This document shows positions 26,998 through 35,686 of a stretch of 40,781 bases of DNA, piece after piece. Source of the stretch: a virus; IMG/VR virus record IMGVR_UViG_3300042881_002368, positions 1 to 40,781 of that record. One strand, given 5' to 3'. A model generated the notes under the pieces. The model did not search any database. It had not been told where the DNA came from and worked only from the letters and a program-made list of their open reading frames with translations. The translations under genes were made by a program, and so were the position numbers. The stretch's first letter is position 1; the number at the start of each line of letters is the position of its first letter.

Positions 26998-28031
26998 ACT
27001 AATAAAGGTCTTTCTATTTTAATCATTGATTGTAATGAGTTATCAGTTTTATCTACTTCAATTCTCAATACATCCCCAGTATTAATTTGAATCTCGTTAA
27101 TGTCACTCCCATAATAATCGTTATTTATATAAACATCAAAATTTTGAACATTATCAGTTTCTAATATTGATAGATTTGTTGTATAATCTAATGTTTGTGA
27201 TAATGTGGTATTACCAACAACAAATACAGCGTCAAAAATATTAGGTAATGATGTATTTCTATTTTTTCCCCTTTTTATTGTGGTAGTATCTACTTCTAAA
27301 ACTTGTAATACTCTAGTTATTGCTGGAGAAACCTCAAACTCATCTTCATCAATTAAAAATCCTAACATTATAAAATCATAACTTTGGATATAATATTTTC
27401 TTTTTTCCATATCCATTACTGATTCATCAGATATATTACTCATTATTATTGGAATATAATGACCTTTAATTATTTGGTATGCTTGTCTAGAACTAAATTT
27501 TTCAATAACATTTTTATTAAATTTATTTAATTCTCTCATTCTATTACAAACAATTTTTACTTGAAATGTAATATCAACAGGCACTGGTTGTGGTATTTTG
27601 TAAATATCCATACCACTCCTTTGACCATCCCAAGTTGGGACTTGAGCATAAAAATATTGTCTTCTATTTGGTATTGTATATAATACAGCTGGATTTGTAC
27701 CATACTTTACTTCAGGTATTCTAACAATTGAAATAAATGGGGGTTCAACATTATTATCCAAATTTTGTATATCCCAAGTTTCAGTAAATTGTGCCCAATT
27801 TTGAGTTGTCATTAATATATCAATTGTTGGTATAACTTTACCATCAACAATAGTCTTTAATTCATTCTTAACAAAATCCAAAAAACCACCATCCAAATCT
27901 GCGTGTAATAAAGACTTGGGTAAATAAGTACCATCTTTGTTAATCTTATCAACCAATTCCCTTCTTTTTTCCAAAAGAATCTTTGATTCAGTTAATGGTA
28001 TATCTTTTTTTATTTTTTTTGGTAATGGCAT
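26994..28031 (-). CDS. Tail terminator / sheath stabiliser (gp15-like)
   Basis: 345 residues. The central part parallels T4 gp15: IVRIPEVKYGTNPAVLYTIP, FYAQVPTWDGQRSGMDIY, VDITFQVKIVCNRMRELNKFN, and EKRKYYIQSYDFIMLGFLID, which corresponds to the RRRIEWSLTFEVNGW region of gp15. In T4, gp15 hexamers cap the finished tail and bind the neck. A C-terminal beta domain of about 90 residues (NFDVYINNDYYGSD, IQINTGDVLRIEVDK) is extra relative to T4. It starts 2 nt after the gp14-like gene and precedes the sheath gene, which is the T4 gene order 14-15-18. The family assignment is from pattern and order and not from an alignment. Confidence 0.62.
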   Translation of the reverse strand: MPLPKKIKKDIPLTESKILLEKRRELVDKINKDGTYLPKSLLHADLDGGFLDFVKNELKTIVDGKVIPTIDILMTTQNWAQFTETWDIQNLDNNVEPPFISIVRIPEVKYGTNPAVLYTIPNRRQYFYAQVPTWDGQRSGMDIYKIPQPVPVDITFQVKIVCNRMRELNKFNKNVIEKFSSRQAYQIIKGHYIPIIMSNISDESVMDMEKRKYYIQSYDFIMLGFLIDEDEFEVSPAITRVLQVLEVDTTTIKRGKNRNTSLPNIFDAVFVVGNTTLSQTLDYTTNLSILETDNVQNFDVYINNDYYGSDINEIQINTGDVLRIEVDKTDNSLQSMIKIERPLLV

Positions 28032-28033
28032 AA

Positions 28034-28552
28034 TTACAATCCTCTAAATTCATTATCAACAACTGCCGAAGCTGTTATTGTTCTATAATATGGTTTATAA
28101 CCAGCATAGTTATGTTTATTGTCTGATACAACCCTTCCATCATTATTCACGACATAATACCTAATTCTGTTCTCAGTTTCGTTATAACCCAAATAATCAC
28201 CAAAAGCAATATCAATTCCCAATTCATCCAATTGTTTTTGATAAATGGAGAATCTCATATTACCAGGTTCAGTTTGGTTAATTCCTGGTTTACTTCCCGC
28301 AATCTGTTTATTTTCAGGTGCTGATATTTGAACATATCCTTTAAGTTCAATTGGGGGTAGAAATTTAATCCCATCCTTTAATGCTTCACCATACACATCA
28401 TCAGTCTTGGTTTTTAATCTATCTATACGATATAATACAACGGTAAAGTTCATATCCCCATATAACCATTCCTCACCCATTGATATATCCAATTGATAAT
28501 CACTTGCATCAAAGAATTTACCAATTCTTGTTATAGGTATTTTATTTGTCAT
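28034..28552 (-). CDS. Neck protein (gp14-like)
   Basis: 172 residues. The pattern VYGEALKDGIKFLPPIELKG, then NMRFSIYQKQLDELGIDIAFGDYLGYN, and YAGYKPYYRTITASAVVDNE resembles T4 gp14, where an equivalent FGEDLKNKF segment is followed by LIYFPMDN and ITAGKF. In T4, gp13 and gp14 complete the filled head and receive the tail. It is 84 residues shorter than T4 gp14. It is first in the minus-strand tail module, with a late-type promoter ending only a few bases before its ATG, and is followed by the gp15-like gene after 2 nt. The likely gp13 partner is 5 kb away on the other strand. Confidence 0.58.
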   Translation of the reverse strand: MTNKIPITRIGKFFDASDYQLDISMGEEWLYGDMNFTVVLYRIDRLKTKTDDVYGEALKDGIKFLPPIELKGYVQISAPENKQIAGSKPGINQTEPGNMRFSIYQKQLDELGIDIAFGDYLGYNETENRIRYYVVNNDGRVVSDNKHNYAGYKPYYRTITASAVVDNEFRGL

Positions 28553-28556
28553 ATTG

Positions 28557-28566
28557 ATAAATATTA
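28557..28566 (-). promoter_or_regulatory. Candidate late promoter element of the tail module
   Basis: Minus-strand CTTAATATTTATCAATATG: TATTTAT begins 11 nt before the gp14-like ATG, the shortest spacing seen. If it is the promoter the mRNA would have almost no leader. Confidence 0.45.
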
Positions 28567-28599
28567 AGATATCAACTATTTTTATGTTAAAAATTTACT

Positions 28600-30366
28600 T
28601 TGAGTTTAACAGGTAAAACATCTAATCTTATTGAATCTAAAGCACTTGATATTTTGGACACATATTCAGGTGGAAATAACTTTATTTTAAAACTAAAACA
28701 TTATAAAGAAACCAATAAGAAATTCTATCCCACACGTTCCCAAGCTGAATATATAATTAACTATCATTCAGTTGAACCAAAGGTTGCCAAGAAGTGGGTT
28801 AACATTGAACCCTATTTTGCAAATAAAATTGCTGATGAAAAAAATATGTTAACAATCCCAACTGATATTTGGGTTGAAAAGTTATTGGTGGATAAAGATA
28901 AATCATATCATATTTGGGGCAGATTTAACTCAGGTGACACTTTAACTGATATTTGGTTACCCAAGGCCGCATTATTAAAAACTCACAACACAGAGGAAGT
29001 TAAGATTGATTATTCAAAGTATGGTCATCGACCTCCACTTGAACATCAAAAAATTGCAATAGAAAAATTGGTTGGTAGTAAAAGATTTATTTTAGCAGAC
29101 GACATGGGCGTTGGAAAAACGACCTCAGCAGTTATTGGGGCACTTGAAACTGATATAAAGAAAATATTAATTATCTGTCCAGCATCACTTAAAATAAATT
29201 GGGAAAGAGAAATTAGAAATTATACTGATAGAAGTGTTTATATATCGGAGGGAAAGAATTTCTCCACTGACCACGACTTTGTTATTGTGAATTATGATAT
29301 TCTTAAAAACTTTTATGATTTAAAGAATAAAGAGAATTCACCAATAGCAAAAGCTAATTTTGATTTGGTTATAATTGATGAGGCTCATTATATTTCCAAT
29401 CCCCAAGCCGCAAGAACGAAACTAATAAATGACTTTGTAAAGAAATCAAAATATCTTTGGTTGTTAACTGGTACACCAATGACAAATAGACCAATTAATT
29501 ATTACAATTTATTGAATCTAATTGAAAGTCCTGTTGCTCAAAATTGGATGGCTTATGTTATTCGTTATTGTCAAGGTTATCAATTCAAAGCGGGGAATAG
29601 GAAAGTGTGGAATGTGAATGGTGCATCTAACTTGGAAGAGTTAAGAGATAGAACATCAAGACAAGTATTGAGAAGATTAAAAACTGATGTATTAGATTTA
29701 CCTGAAAAAATTATTACCCCAATCTATTTGAGATTAAAATCAAAACAATATGAAGAATTGATGGGGGAATATTATGAGTGGTATAATAAACATCCAGAAG
29801 AATCAAAGTCATTAACTGTTCAATTCAACAAACTTATGAAAGTAAGACAAGTTATTGCTGATGAGAAAGTTCAAGAGACAATTGGTTTAATTGAGAATAT
29901 ATTAGAACAAGGTAAAAAGGTAATTGTATTTACGAACTTTACAGATAGTTTACAAAAAATACATTCTCATTTTGGAAAACAATCAGTTTATTTGGATGGG
30001 ACTTGTAGTAAAACTCAAAGACAATATTCTGTTGACCAATTCCAAGAAAACGATAAAATAAAAGTATTCGTTGGAAATGTACAAGCGGCAGGTGTTGGTA
30101 TTACATTAACTGCGGGTGAGGTTGTATTGTTTAATGACTTATCTTTTGTTCCCGCACATCACCAACAAGCCGAAGATAGAGCTTATAGATATGGTCAAAA
30201 AAATTGTGTTTCAGTTTATTATCCCATATTTGAAAATACAATTGAAGGTGTTATCTATGATATGTTAATTAATAAAAAGAATATAATTGATACTGTGATG
30301 GGTGACAATTTGGATAAGGCCGAATTCATTGAACAAATTATGAATAGGATTAATAATGTTAATTAA
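28600..30366 (+). CDS. SNF2-family DEAH-box helicase/translocase
   Basis: 588 residues. Superfamily 2 motifs: I DDMGVGKTTSA (about residue 167), Ia ICPASLKINWEREI, II VIIDEAHYISN (about 258), III LLTGTPMTNRP, IV VIVFTNFTDSL, V AAGVGITLTAGEVVLFNDLS, and VI QAEDRAYRYGQKN. The last is typical of SNF2 proteins, which move along double-stranded DNA and remodel protein-DNA complexes or forks; in phage a UvsW-like branch-migration role is possible. The about 140-residue N-terminal region (LLVDKDKSYHIWGRF) is not recognised. No in-frame ATG precedes the motifs until residue 83, so a TTG start is used here. An ATG at 28584 would join this frame if one A of the run at 28589-28593 were missing. Its end overlaps the convergent gene by 4 nt. 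Confidence 0.9.
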   Translation: MSLTGKTSNLIESKALDILDTYSGGNNFILKLKHYKETNKKFYPTRSQAEYIINYHSVEPKVAKKWVNIEPYFANKIADEKNMLTIPTDIWVEKLLVDKDKSYHIWGRFNSGDTLTDIWLPKAALLKTHNTEEVKIDYSKYGHRPPLEHQKIAIEKLVGSKRFILADDMGVGKTTSAVIGALETDIKKILIICPASLKINWEREIRNYTDRSVYISEGKNFSTDHDFVIVNYDILKNFYDLKNKENSPIAKANFDLVIIDEAHYISNPQAARTKLINDFVKKSKYLWLLTGTPMTNRPINYYNLLNLIESPVAQNWMAYVIRYCQGYQFKAGNRKVWNVNGASNLEELRDRTSRQVLRRLKTDVLDLPEKIITPIYLRLKSKQYEELMGEYYEWYNKHPEESKSLTVQFNKLMKVRQVIADEKVQETIGLIENILEQGKKVIVFTNFTDSLQKIHSHFGKQSVYLDGTCSKTQRQYSVDQFQENDKIKVFVGNVQAAGVGITLTAGEVVLFNDLSFVPAHHQQAEDRAYRYGQKNCVSVYYPIFENTIEGVIYDMLINKKNIIDTVMGDNLDKAEFIEQIMNRINNVN

Positions 30367-31184
30367 TTTTTACTTTTTAAAATAAAAGAGGTCATTTTAT
30401 TTTCAATATTTGAAATATTATTGGATATAAAATTATTTAATTTTTCACAAATTTTTTCATCTATATCATTATTTTTATTTTTACACTCAAAAGTATTAAA
30501 TCTTTTATTAATTGAAACCTGAAATGGTGCATTTATATTTTTATTACTATGAAAAACATACAAATACCCATTTAGAATATATTCAAAAAATTTTGATGGG
30601 TTAGCTACAGTACATAACTTAATTTTACCTCCTTTTTTTCTATCGTCACAAACACCTAATATGTTCTTATATACTTTATACAATTCACTCGTATCAATAT
30701 TTAATTCCCCTATTGTATCAAAATTAGGGACAATAAAAACTTGGAAGTCATCAAAAATTCCATAATATAAAATTCCATATTCTTCTAATTTATTAATATC
30801 ATCATTTTTAATAACATAATTAATATTTTCTTCTATCTTTTCAGAATTATCATATACTATATTAATCATATTTTTAACGTCATCACAACTTTTAATTTGT
30901 CCAATATCTTTTATAGGAAAATTTTTTTTGTGTTTATCAAAAAAATTTAGATAATCTACAAAATCGAAAATTTCGTCTTGACTAATACAATTTTGTTCAA
31001 TTTTTTTTATTATCCAAATAAAATGATTCCATTTTGGAAATAAATCCTTAATCACACCGAATTCTTCATCAGTTAAAATTTGTTTTTCAGTAACATATAT
31101 ATGTCTGATTACTTCAGGGTCTTGGATTTCATTTATCACACCCATCATTGACTTCATTCTTTGTATTTGTTCGTTAAGATTCAT
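30363..31184 (-). CDS. Unknown protein with packaging-type leader
   Basis: 273 residues, not recognised. Residues 1-19 (MNLNEQIQRM, KSMMGVINE) form an amphipathic helix ending in I-N-E, matching the leader family described in the findings, after which the sequence changes to IQDPEVIRHIYV. The body is K/N/I/D-rich with alternating strands (YGILYYGIFDDFQVFIVPNF), a helix pair, and two cysteines in KSCDDVKN and LGVCDDRK. There is no signal peptide or membrane helix. It is transcribed from the divergent promoter region shared with the superoxide dismutase polyprotein and converges on the SNF2 gene with a 4-nt overlap. A virion-internal protein delivered to the host is the working hypothesis. Confidence 0.78.
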   Translation of the reverse strand: MNLNEQIQRMKSMMGVINEIQDPEVIRHIYVTEKQILTDEEFGVIKDLFPKWNHFIWIIKKIEQNCISQDEIFDFVDYLNFFDKHKKNFPIKDIGQIKSCDDVKNMINIVYDNSEKIEENINYVIKNDDINKLEEYGILYYGIFDDFQVFIVPNFDTIGELNIDTSELYKVYKNILGVCDDRKKGGKIKLCTVANPSKFFEYILNGYLYVFHSNKNINAPFQVSINKRFNTFECKNKNNDIDEKICEKLNNFISNNISNIENKMTSFILKSKN

Positions 31185-31196
31185 TTTAACTAAATT

Positions 31197-31208
31197 TATT
31201 TATAAATA
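31197..31208 (-). promoter_or_regulatory. Candidate late promoter, palindromic, at divergent junction
   Basis: TATTTATAAATA is a perfect palindrome, so the element and the T4-type late sequence TATAAATA read the same on both strands. On the minus strand it lies 24 nt before the 273-residue gene; on the plus strand TATAAATA ends 40 nt before the polyprotein ATG. Confidence 0.5.
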
Positions 31209-31235
31209 TAAATGATTAAAGTAATCTTTTAGAAG

Positions 31236-31244
31236 ATATTTATA
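31236..31244 (+). promoter_or_regulatory. Candidate late promoter element of the polyprotein gene
   Basis: GAAGATATTTATATTTTATG: TATTTAT begins 12 nt before the ATG at 31249. Matches the first half of the shared element. Confidence 0.45.
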
Positions 31245-31248
31245 TTTT

Positions 31249-33942
31249 ATGGAAAAGAAATTAGAACTATTAAAAGAAACTATATTATTAGGTGAAAGTT
31301 TAATAACTGAAGCCAAAAAGATTGGAATTGATAAATTACCATATGGTTATGATTCCCTTACAAGATTCATTGATGTAAAAACAATGAATGTTCATTACAA
31401 CAACCACTATAAAGGATATGTTAAGAAACTTAACGATGCCTTATCAAAAAAGAATTATGGTAATGTTGAATTGGAAGATATTATCAAATCAATAACAAGA
31501 TATCCAAAAGTAATTAGAAATAATGGTGGTGGGGCTTACAACCATTCATTATTTTGGAAAATGTTATCCCCTGAGAAACAAACAATCAAAGGAGAAATAT
31601 TAACCAAAATTAATAAAGAATTTGGGTCTTACAAAGAATTTAAGAAAAAATTTGAAGAAGAATCCATTGGAAGATTTGGGTCAGGCTGGGCTTGGTTGGT
31701 ATTAACCAAAAACAATAGATTGAAAATTATGACAACACCAAATCAAGACAATCCCCAAATGAATGACATTGATGGTGGTTATCCTTTATTGGGATTGGAT
31801 TTATGGGAACACGCCTATTATATAAAATATCAAAGTAAAAGAGATGAATATATTAAAAGGTTTTGGGATGTTGTGAATTGGGAATTCGTTAATGATGTTT
31901 ATTTATCAAAACTAAAAACAAAATTAAGAGAATCAATTAAAGAACAAAAGAATGATTTTATCTATGACCCAATTGAAGATTTTGGTAAAGATTTTAAATA
32001 TATAAAGGATAATGGTAGAGTGAATCCAAAAGTTTTCAAAATAATGTTACCCAAAGTTTATCCAGAATGTTCACCAAAAATTATAGAAAATTATAATCTT
32101 AATACACGAATTGAAACTCCTTGTTTTGGTAAAATAAAAACTGATGAATGCAAAACCGCTTATGGTGTAATTGGTGGTAAATATGCTGTTAGTCAAAGAG
32201 GTGGGATTGGTGAATGGTCTGTCATAAATTGGTTTGATGGTAATACTAATGTTAGTGATAATATTTTGGAGTTATATGAAAAATATAATAGTGAAGGTTC
32301 TGATTTTATTAATTGGTTTTTTAAAATGAAATACACTTTATTAGGTAATGATGGTAAATTTGTACCAAAATTGGCTAATTTTATATTGAACCCAAAAACT
32401 AAAAAAGGAACATTAGATTATGGTTTATCTCGTGAAGAGTTGGCCATCCAAATTTTAAATAGTAATTATAAAAATTTAAACATTACAAGATTTTGTGATG
32501 GTGATGTAAGGGATAAATATAAAGGTCAAGATATGATGATAATCCAAAATAATGTATCAAAATATCTACAAGTTAAACCAACAAGAGATTTATATGAAAC
32601 AAACATTAACGGACAAGTAAAATATATCTTCAAAAGTAAAAACATCTATAAACCTGAAAATATTAATGTTTTTGGTTTTATTGATAATATTAAAAACTAT
32701 GTATTTTTTGACTTTGACAAAGCGGAAATAAAAGATGAAGGCTTGGAATCTAAAGAAAGATATTCTTATATTTTTGACTCTAGTAGTATTAAAATTAAAT
32801 CAGATAGATTATACCTATCAAAAATTAATTTAACTGAATCTATAACAAAAAGGGAATTATTAAATGAAGCTAAATCTGATTTTCCAAATTATAAAACTAT
32901 GCGTAGTATAATTCAAAGTGTTTATGATAAATGTGATAGTAATAATCCATTTGATGGTTGGGTTAATGGTTGTAAAGGTGATTTAAATATACCAGAATGT
33001 GGTCCAACTAATATTGGTATTATTGGAGGTAAATATACTGAAGAAAGATATGGTGGAAAAGGTAATTGGTCATTAGTAAATAGATGGGATGCGAATAGTA
33101 ATGTCCATAGCGAAATAGAAAAAATATATAAAGAAGAAGCTGAAAAATATAAAACAGGAAAAAAAGTAAAATATCCCATATCATTGAGGCAATGGATTGA
33201 TGAAAATAAAGTAAGATTATTTTCAAATGATGGAGAATGGATTGATAGATTGGCAAAAATCTCAATTGAAAACTTTGAACAAGGTTTAAAAAATGAAGAA
33301 TATGGAAGAGATATGATTAATTTAGCCTTCGGTTTAGATAGATATAAACAAGACATTGAATATAAAATTAATTTTAATTGTGGTGGTTCGGTTGCTGACA
33401 CAAAAAAAGGGCAAGATATCGTTTTAAAATTTGAAAATGAAGAACCAATATATTTCCAAATAAAACCTATAAAAGAAGGGTATGTTAAAATTTTTAATTC
33501 TGATAGGGGTAAGTATTATAGGGTGGCATCTTGGCATGAACACACAAAATATAAAGAAGAAAATGTTGATTTAATAGTTTATGTTAATCAAGAAAATAAA
33601 GAATATATCATTTTTGATAATGATTTTTCAAAAATAATAACAACACCAAATTCTAATTATAAAAGAAATAATCTTGAAGGTGATATAAATATACCTAAAT
33701 ACATTTACTATTATGAAGAACCTAGAAAGACAAATATAACTAACATACCTATAATAGAACCAACACCAAAAACTAATATAAAACCAAGATTAGAAAAAGA
33801 TAAAGACCAATTAATTAAACTCTATCAAGAAAGAATGGCTTATTATAAAAACAAATTAAAAGAATTAGGAATAAATGATGAAAATATTTCTGAAGCTATT
33901 AGGTTTTATAAAAATAAAATAAATAAACTACTTTATAGTTAA
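31249..33942 (+). CDS. Polyprotein: Mn-type superoxide dismutase plus two nuclease-like modules
   Basis: 897 residues. Residues 1-21 are an amphipathic leader ending LITE. Residues 28-225 are a full Fe/Mn superoxide dismutase: metal ligands H49 (MNVHYNNH), H99 (AYNHSLFW), D184 and H188 (GLDLWEHAYY), second-sphere H53 and Y57, and GSGWAWLVL. Gly95 and Gln166 (TPNQDNP) favour manganese. Two related modules follow, A (about 233-540) and B (about 541-820). Each has IGGKY, then GxGxWSxxNxxDxNxNV, then GQD (D428; D723) and QxK (Q441-K443; Q737-K739), a PD-(D/E)xK-like pattern whose nuclease role is inferred. A helical tail ends the protein. Candidate prohead-protease sites at E21, E232 and E540 lie at the domain borders. 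No fused gene of this kind is known to me. Confidence 0.88.
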   Translation: MEKKLELLKETILLGESLITEAKKIGIDKLPYGYDSLTRFIDVKTMNVHYNNHYKGYVKKLNDALSKKNYGNVELEDIIKSITRYPKVIRNNGGGAYNHSLFWKMLSPEKQTIKGEILTKINKEFGSYKEFKKKFEEESIGRFGSGWAWLVLTKNNRLKIMTTPNQDNPQMNDIDGGYPLLGLDLWEHAYYIKYQSKRDEYIKRFWDVVNWEFVNDVYLSKLKTKLRESIKEQKNDFIYDPIEDFGKDFKYIKDNGRVNPKVFKIMLPKVYPECSPKIIENYNLNTRIETPCFGKIKTDECKTAYGVIGGKYAVSQRGGIGEWSVINWFDGNTNVSDNILELYEKYNSEGSDFINWFFKMKYTLLGNDGKFVPKLANFILNPKTKKGTLDYGLSREELAIQILNSNYKNLNITRFCDGDVRDKYKGQDMMIIQNNVSKYLQVKPTRDLYETNINGQVKYIFKSKNIYKPENINVFGFIDNIKNYVFFDFDKAEIKDEGLESKERYSYIFDSSSIKIKSDRLYLSKINLTESITKRELLNEAKSDFPNYKTMRSIIQSVYDKCDSNNPFDGWVNGCKGDLNIPECGPTNIGIIGGKYTEERYGGKGNWSLVNRWDANSNVHSEIEKIYKEEAEKYKTGKKVKYPISLRQWIDENKVRLFSNDGEWIDRLAKISIENFEQGLKNEEYGRDMINLAFGLDRYKQDIEYKINFNCGGSVADTKKGQDIVLKFENEEPIYFQIKPIKEGYVKIFNSDRGKYYRVASWHEHTKYKEENVDLIVYVNQENKEYIIFDNDFSKIITTPNSNYKRNNLEGDINIPKYIYYYEEPRKTNITNIPIIEPTPKTNIKPRLEKDKDQLIKLYQERMAYYKNKLKELGINDENISEAIRFYKNKINKLLYS

Positions 33943-33945
33943 TTT

Positions 33946-33961
33946 GATATTTATAGATAAA
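33946..33961 (+). promoter_or_regulatory. Candidate late promoter element of the gp13-like gene
   Basis: GATATTTATAGATAAA, with TATTTAT 22 nt before the ATG at 33970 and 4 nt after the polyprotein stop. Strong match to the shared element. Confidence 0.55.
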
Positions 33962-33969
33962 AACTAACT

Positions 33970-35091
33970 ATGTCAATAATTCCAGAACCAGAAAGAAGTC
34001 AATTATACACAAGATTAAGACACCTACTAGGTGCTCCTCTCAGAAGTATTGAATTGGAAGATGAACAATTAGATTCATTATTAGCTTTATCTATTGAAGA
34101 TTATTCTCAATATATACAAGATTGGTTAATTGAATCTCAATGGTCATCATTATATGGTTTAAATTTAGATACCGAATCATTAACCAAAGCATTTATTACC
34201 AAAAGCTTTGATTTTGAAGATCGTTATTCTTACGCATATTCAAAAATAGTTGGCTTACAAGCTGGTGGGGATAATGTAATGAAAAAAGATTATATACAAC
34301 TCGTACCCAATCAACAAGTATATGAAATACCAGCAGGTAGAGAATTAAATGAATTATTGTGGTTTACACCTAGTACAATAAATAACATTTTTTTTGATGC
34401 CTTTTCATTTGGGGCTTTAGGTGGTACTGGTGTAGGTGGACCTGGTGGATTCGCCCAAATAGGTAATACCGGTTCATATTTCATGGCACCAGTCTTTGAT
34501 ATGTTATTAAGGATGCAAGAAGTCAACATCCAAAGAAGAATTATTGCGGGTGATTTGACTTATCGTATCACAGCCCTACCTGAAGGTAAAAAAGCCGTTC
34601 ATTTAATGCAAACACCTGGAGGTAAATTTGACTTTGGAAATAGGTCGTTAATGGGTGGTAAAGTTTGGTATTGGTATTATGAAGTTGATGGTCCTGATAG
34701 AGATGATTGTTTGAAAAAGAATCCTGATATAATTAAATTACCCTCAGATGTTCCACTTAATAAAATTGGTTGGACTGATTTAAATAATCCTGCTCAAATA
34801 TGGATACGTAGATGGTTCTTTGCCACAGCCAAGGAAACTCTAGCTAAAGTAAGAGGTAAGTTTAGTGGTAACATTAAAACACCAGATAGTGAACTTACAA
34901 TGGATTATCAAATATTAGCAACTGAAGGTAAAGATGAAAAAATTAAATTACTTGAAGAATTAACTGGGGCCGAAGGAAAACTATCAAGATTAAGACCTGA
35001 AAAGGTTATGGAAAGAGAAGCGTTAATTGCTGACAACTTAAACAAGGTAAAGAAATTCCAAGCTATGCCTAGACAAATATATGTAATCTAA
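33970..35091 (+). CDS. Neck / head-completion protein (gp13-like)
   Basis: 373 residues (T4 gp13 has 309). The N-terminus, LYTRLRHLLGAPLRSIELEDEQLDSLLALSIEDYSQY, fits the pattern YCLRxLGxPVxxIxVxDxQxxDxIxxAL found in gp13-type neck proteins. The second half has IWIRRWFFATAKETLAKVRGKF, then ELTMDYQILATEGKDEKIKLLEELTG and a final MPRQIYVI, also typical. A G-rich loop (GALGGTGVGGPGGFAQIG, about 148-165) interrupts the middle. In T4 this protein joins the neck after DNA packaging. It has its own late-type promoter and its stop overlaps the next gene start (TAATG). Confidence 0.7.
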   Translation: MSIIPEPERSQLYTRLRHLLGAPLRSIELEDEQLDSLLALSIEDYSQYIQDWLIESQWSSLYGLNLDTESLTKAFITKSFDFEDRYSYAYSKIVGLQAGGDNVMKKDYIQLVPNQQVYEIPAGRELNELLWFTPSTINNIFFDAFSFGALGGTGVGGPGGFAQIGNTGSYFMAPVFDMLLRMQEVNIQRRIIAGDLTYRITALPEGKKAVHLMQTPGGKFDFGNRSLMGGKVWYWYYEVDGPDRDDCLKKNPDIIKLPSDVPLNKIGWTDLNNPAQIWIRRWFFATAKETLAKVRGKFSGNIKTPDSELTMDYQILATEGKDEKIKLLEELTGAEGKLSRLRPEKVMEREALIADNLNKVKKFQAMPRQIYVI

Positions 35092-35630
35092 TGAGAGCTA
35101 TTATTAGAAAAATATTAAAAGAAGAATTTGAATACACAGATGAAATATTAGATTTATTATTATCTCCTGATTCATCAAATAATGAACTAGGATTTACTTT
35201 TATAAAGTACAATGATATTCCAATAGAACCTATTGTTGATAAAATTATTAATTCTTTTCGTATTAAAAATGAAGAAATTAATGATTTACAAAAAGAAATA
35301 GATAAATTAGAGAATGAATCTGGTTACATTTTATTTGAATTCTCAAATAATTGGATATCAATTGAATATTCTGTTATTAAAGATTATGGTGATGAAGATT
35401 ATTATGATGATGATGATTACGATGATGAAGATTGGGGACTAAATGAAAATTTAGCTAATTATACATTATCATACGAAATAAGAATTGGTGACCAAGAAAA
35501 ATTTAATGGATTTAGTGATTACAACGTAGTAACCCAATCAATATTAGATTCAATACAAATAATAAATTTTATTTTAGAAAAACAAATAAAACCTAGAATT
35601 TTAAAATATTTTAATAAAAAAGTTAAATGA
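35091..35630 (+). CDS. Unknown acidic protein with packaging-type leader
   Basis: 179 residues, not recognised. It starts MRAIIRKILKEEFEY, a short basic leader ending I-L-K-E like those of other proteins here. A helix with a heptad pattern follows (INDLQKEIDKLENE), then a run of acidic residues (DEDYYDDDDYDDEDWG, near residue 100) and a beta-rich C-terminal half (YTLSYEIRIGDQEKF, then a helix and KPRILKYFNKKVK). The start overlaps the gp13-like stop by 1 nt, so it is translationally coupled to a neck gene and expressed late. Strong acidity could mimic DNA, but this is speculative. Confidence 0.75.
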   Translation: MRAIIRKILKEEFEYTDEILDLLLSPDSSNNELGFTFIKYNDIPIEPIVDKIINSFRIKNEEINDLQKEIDKLENESGYILFEFSNNWISIEYSVIKDYGDEDYYDDDDYDDEDWGLNENLANYTLSYEIRIGDQEKFNGFSDYNVVTQSILDSIQIINFILEKQIKPRILKYFNKKVK

Positions 35631-35686
35631 AAAAAATATTGATTAAATTATAAATCATATCTATAATATGGTAAAATCTAAATAAT

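Noticed and set aside
32922-33401. 159-codon open frame on the minus strand within the polyprotein gene
   Set aside because: It is the antisense of a well-supported domain (module B), has no promoter element, and its serine/leucine-rich composition is what the complement of this coding sequence would give.
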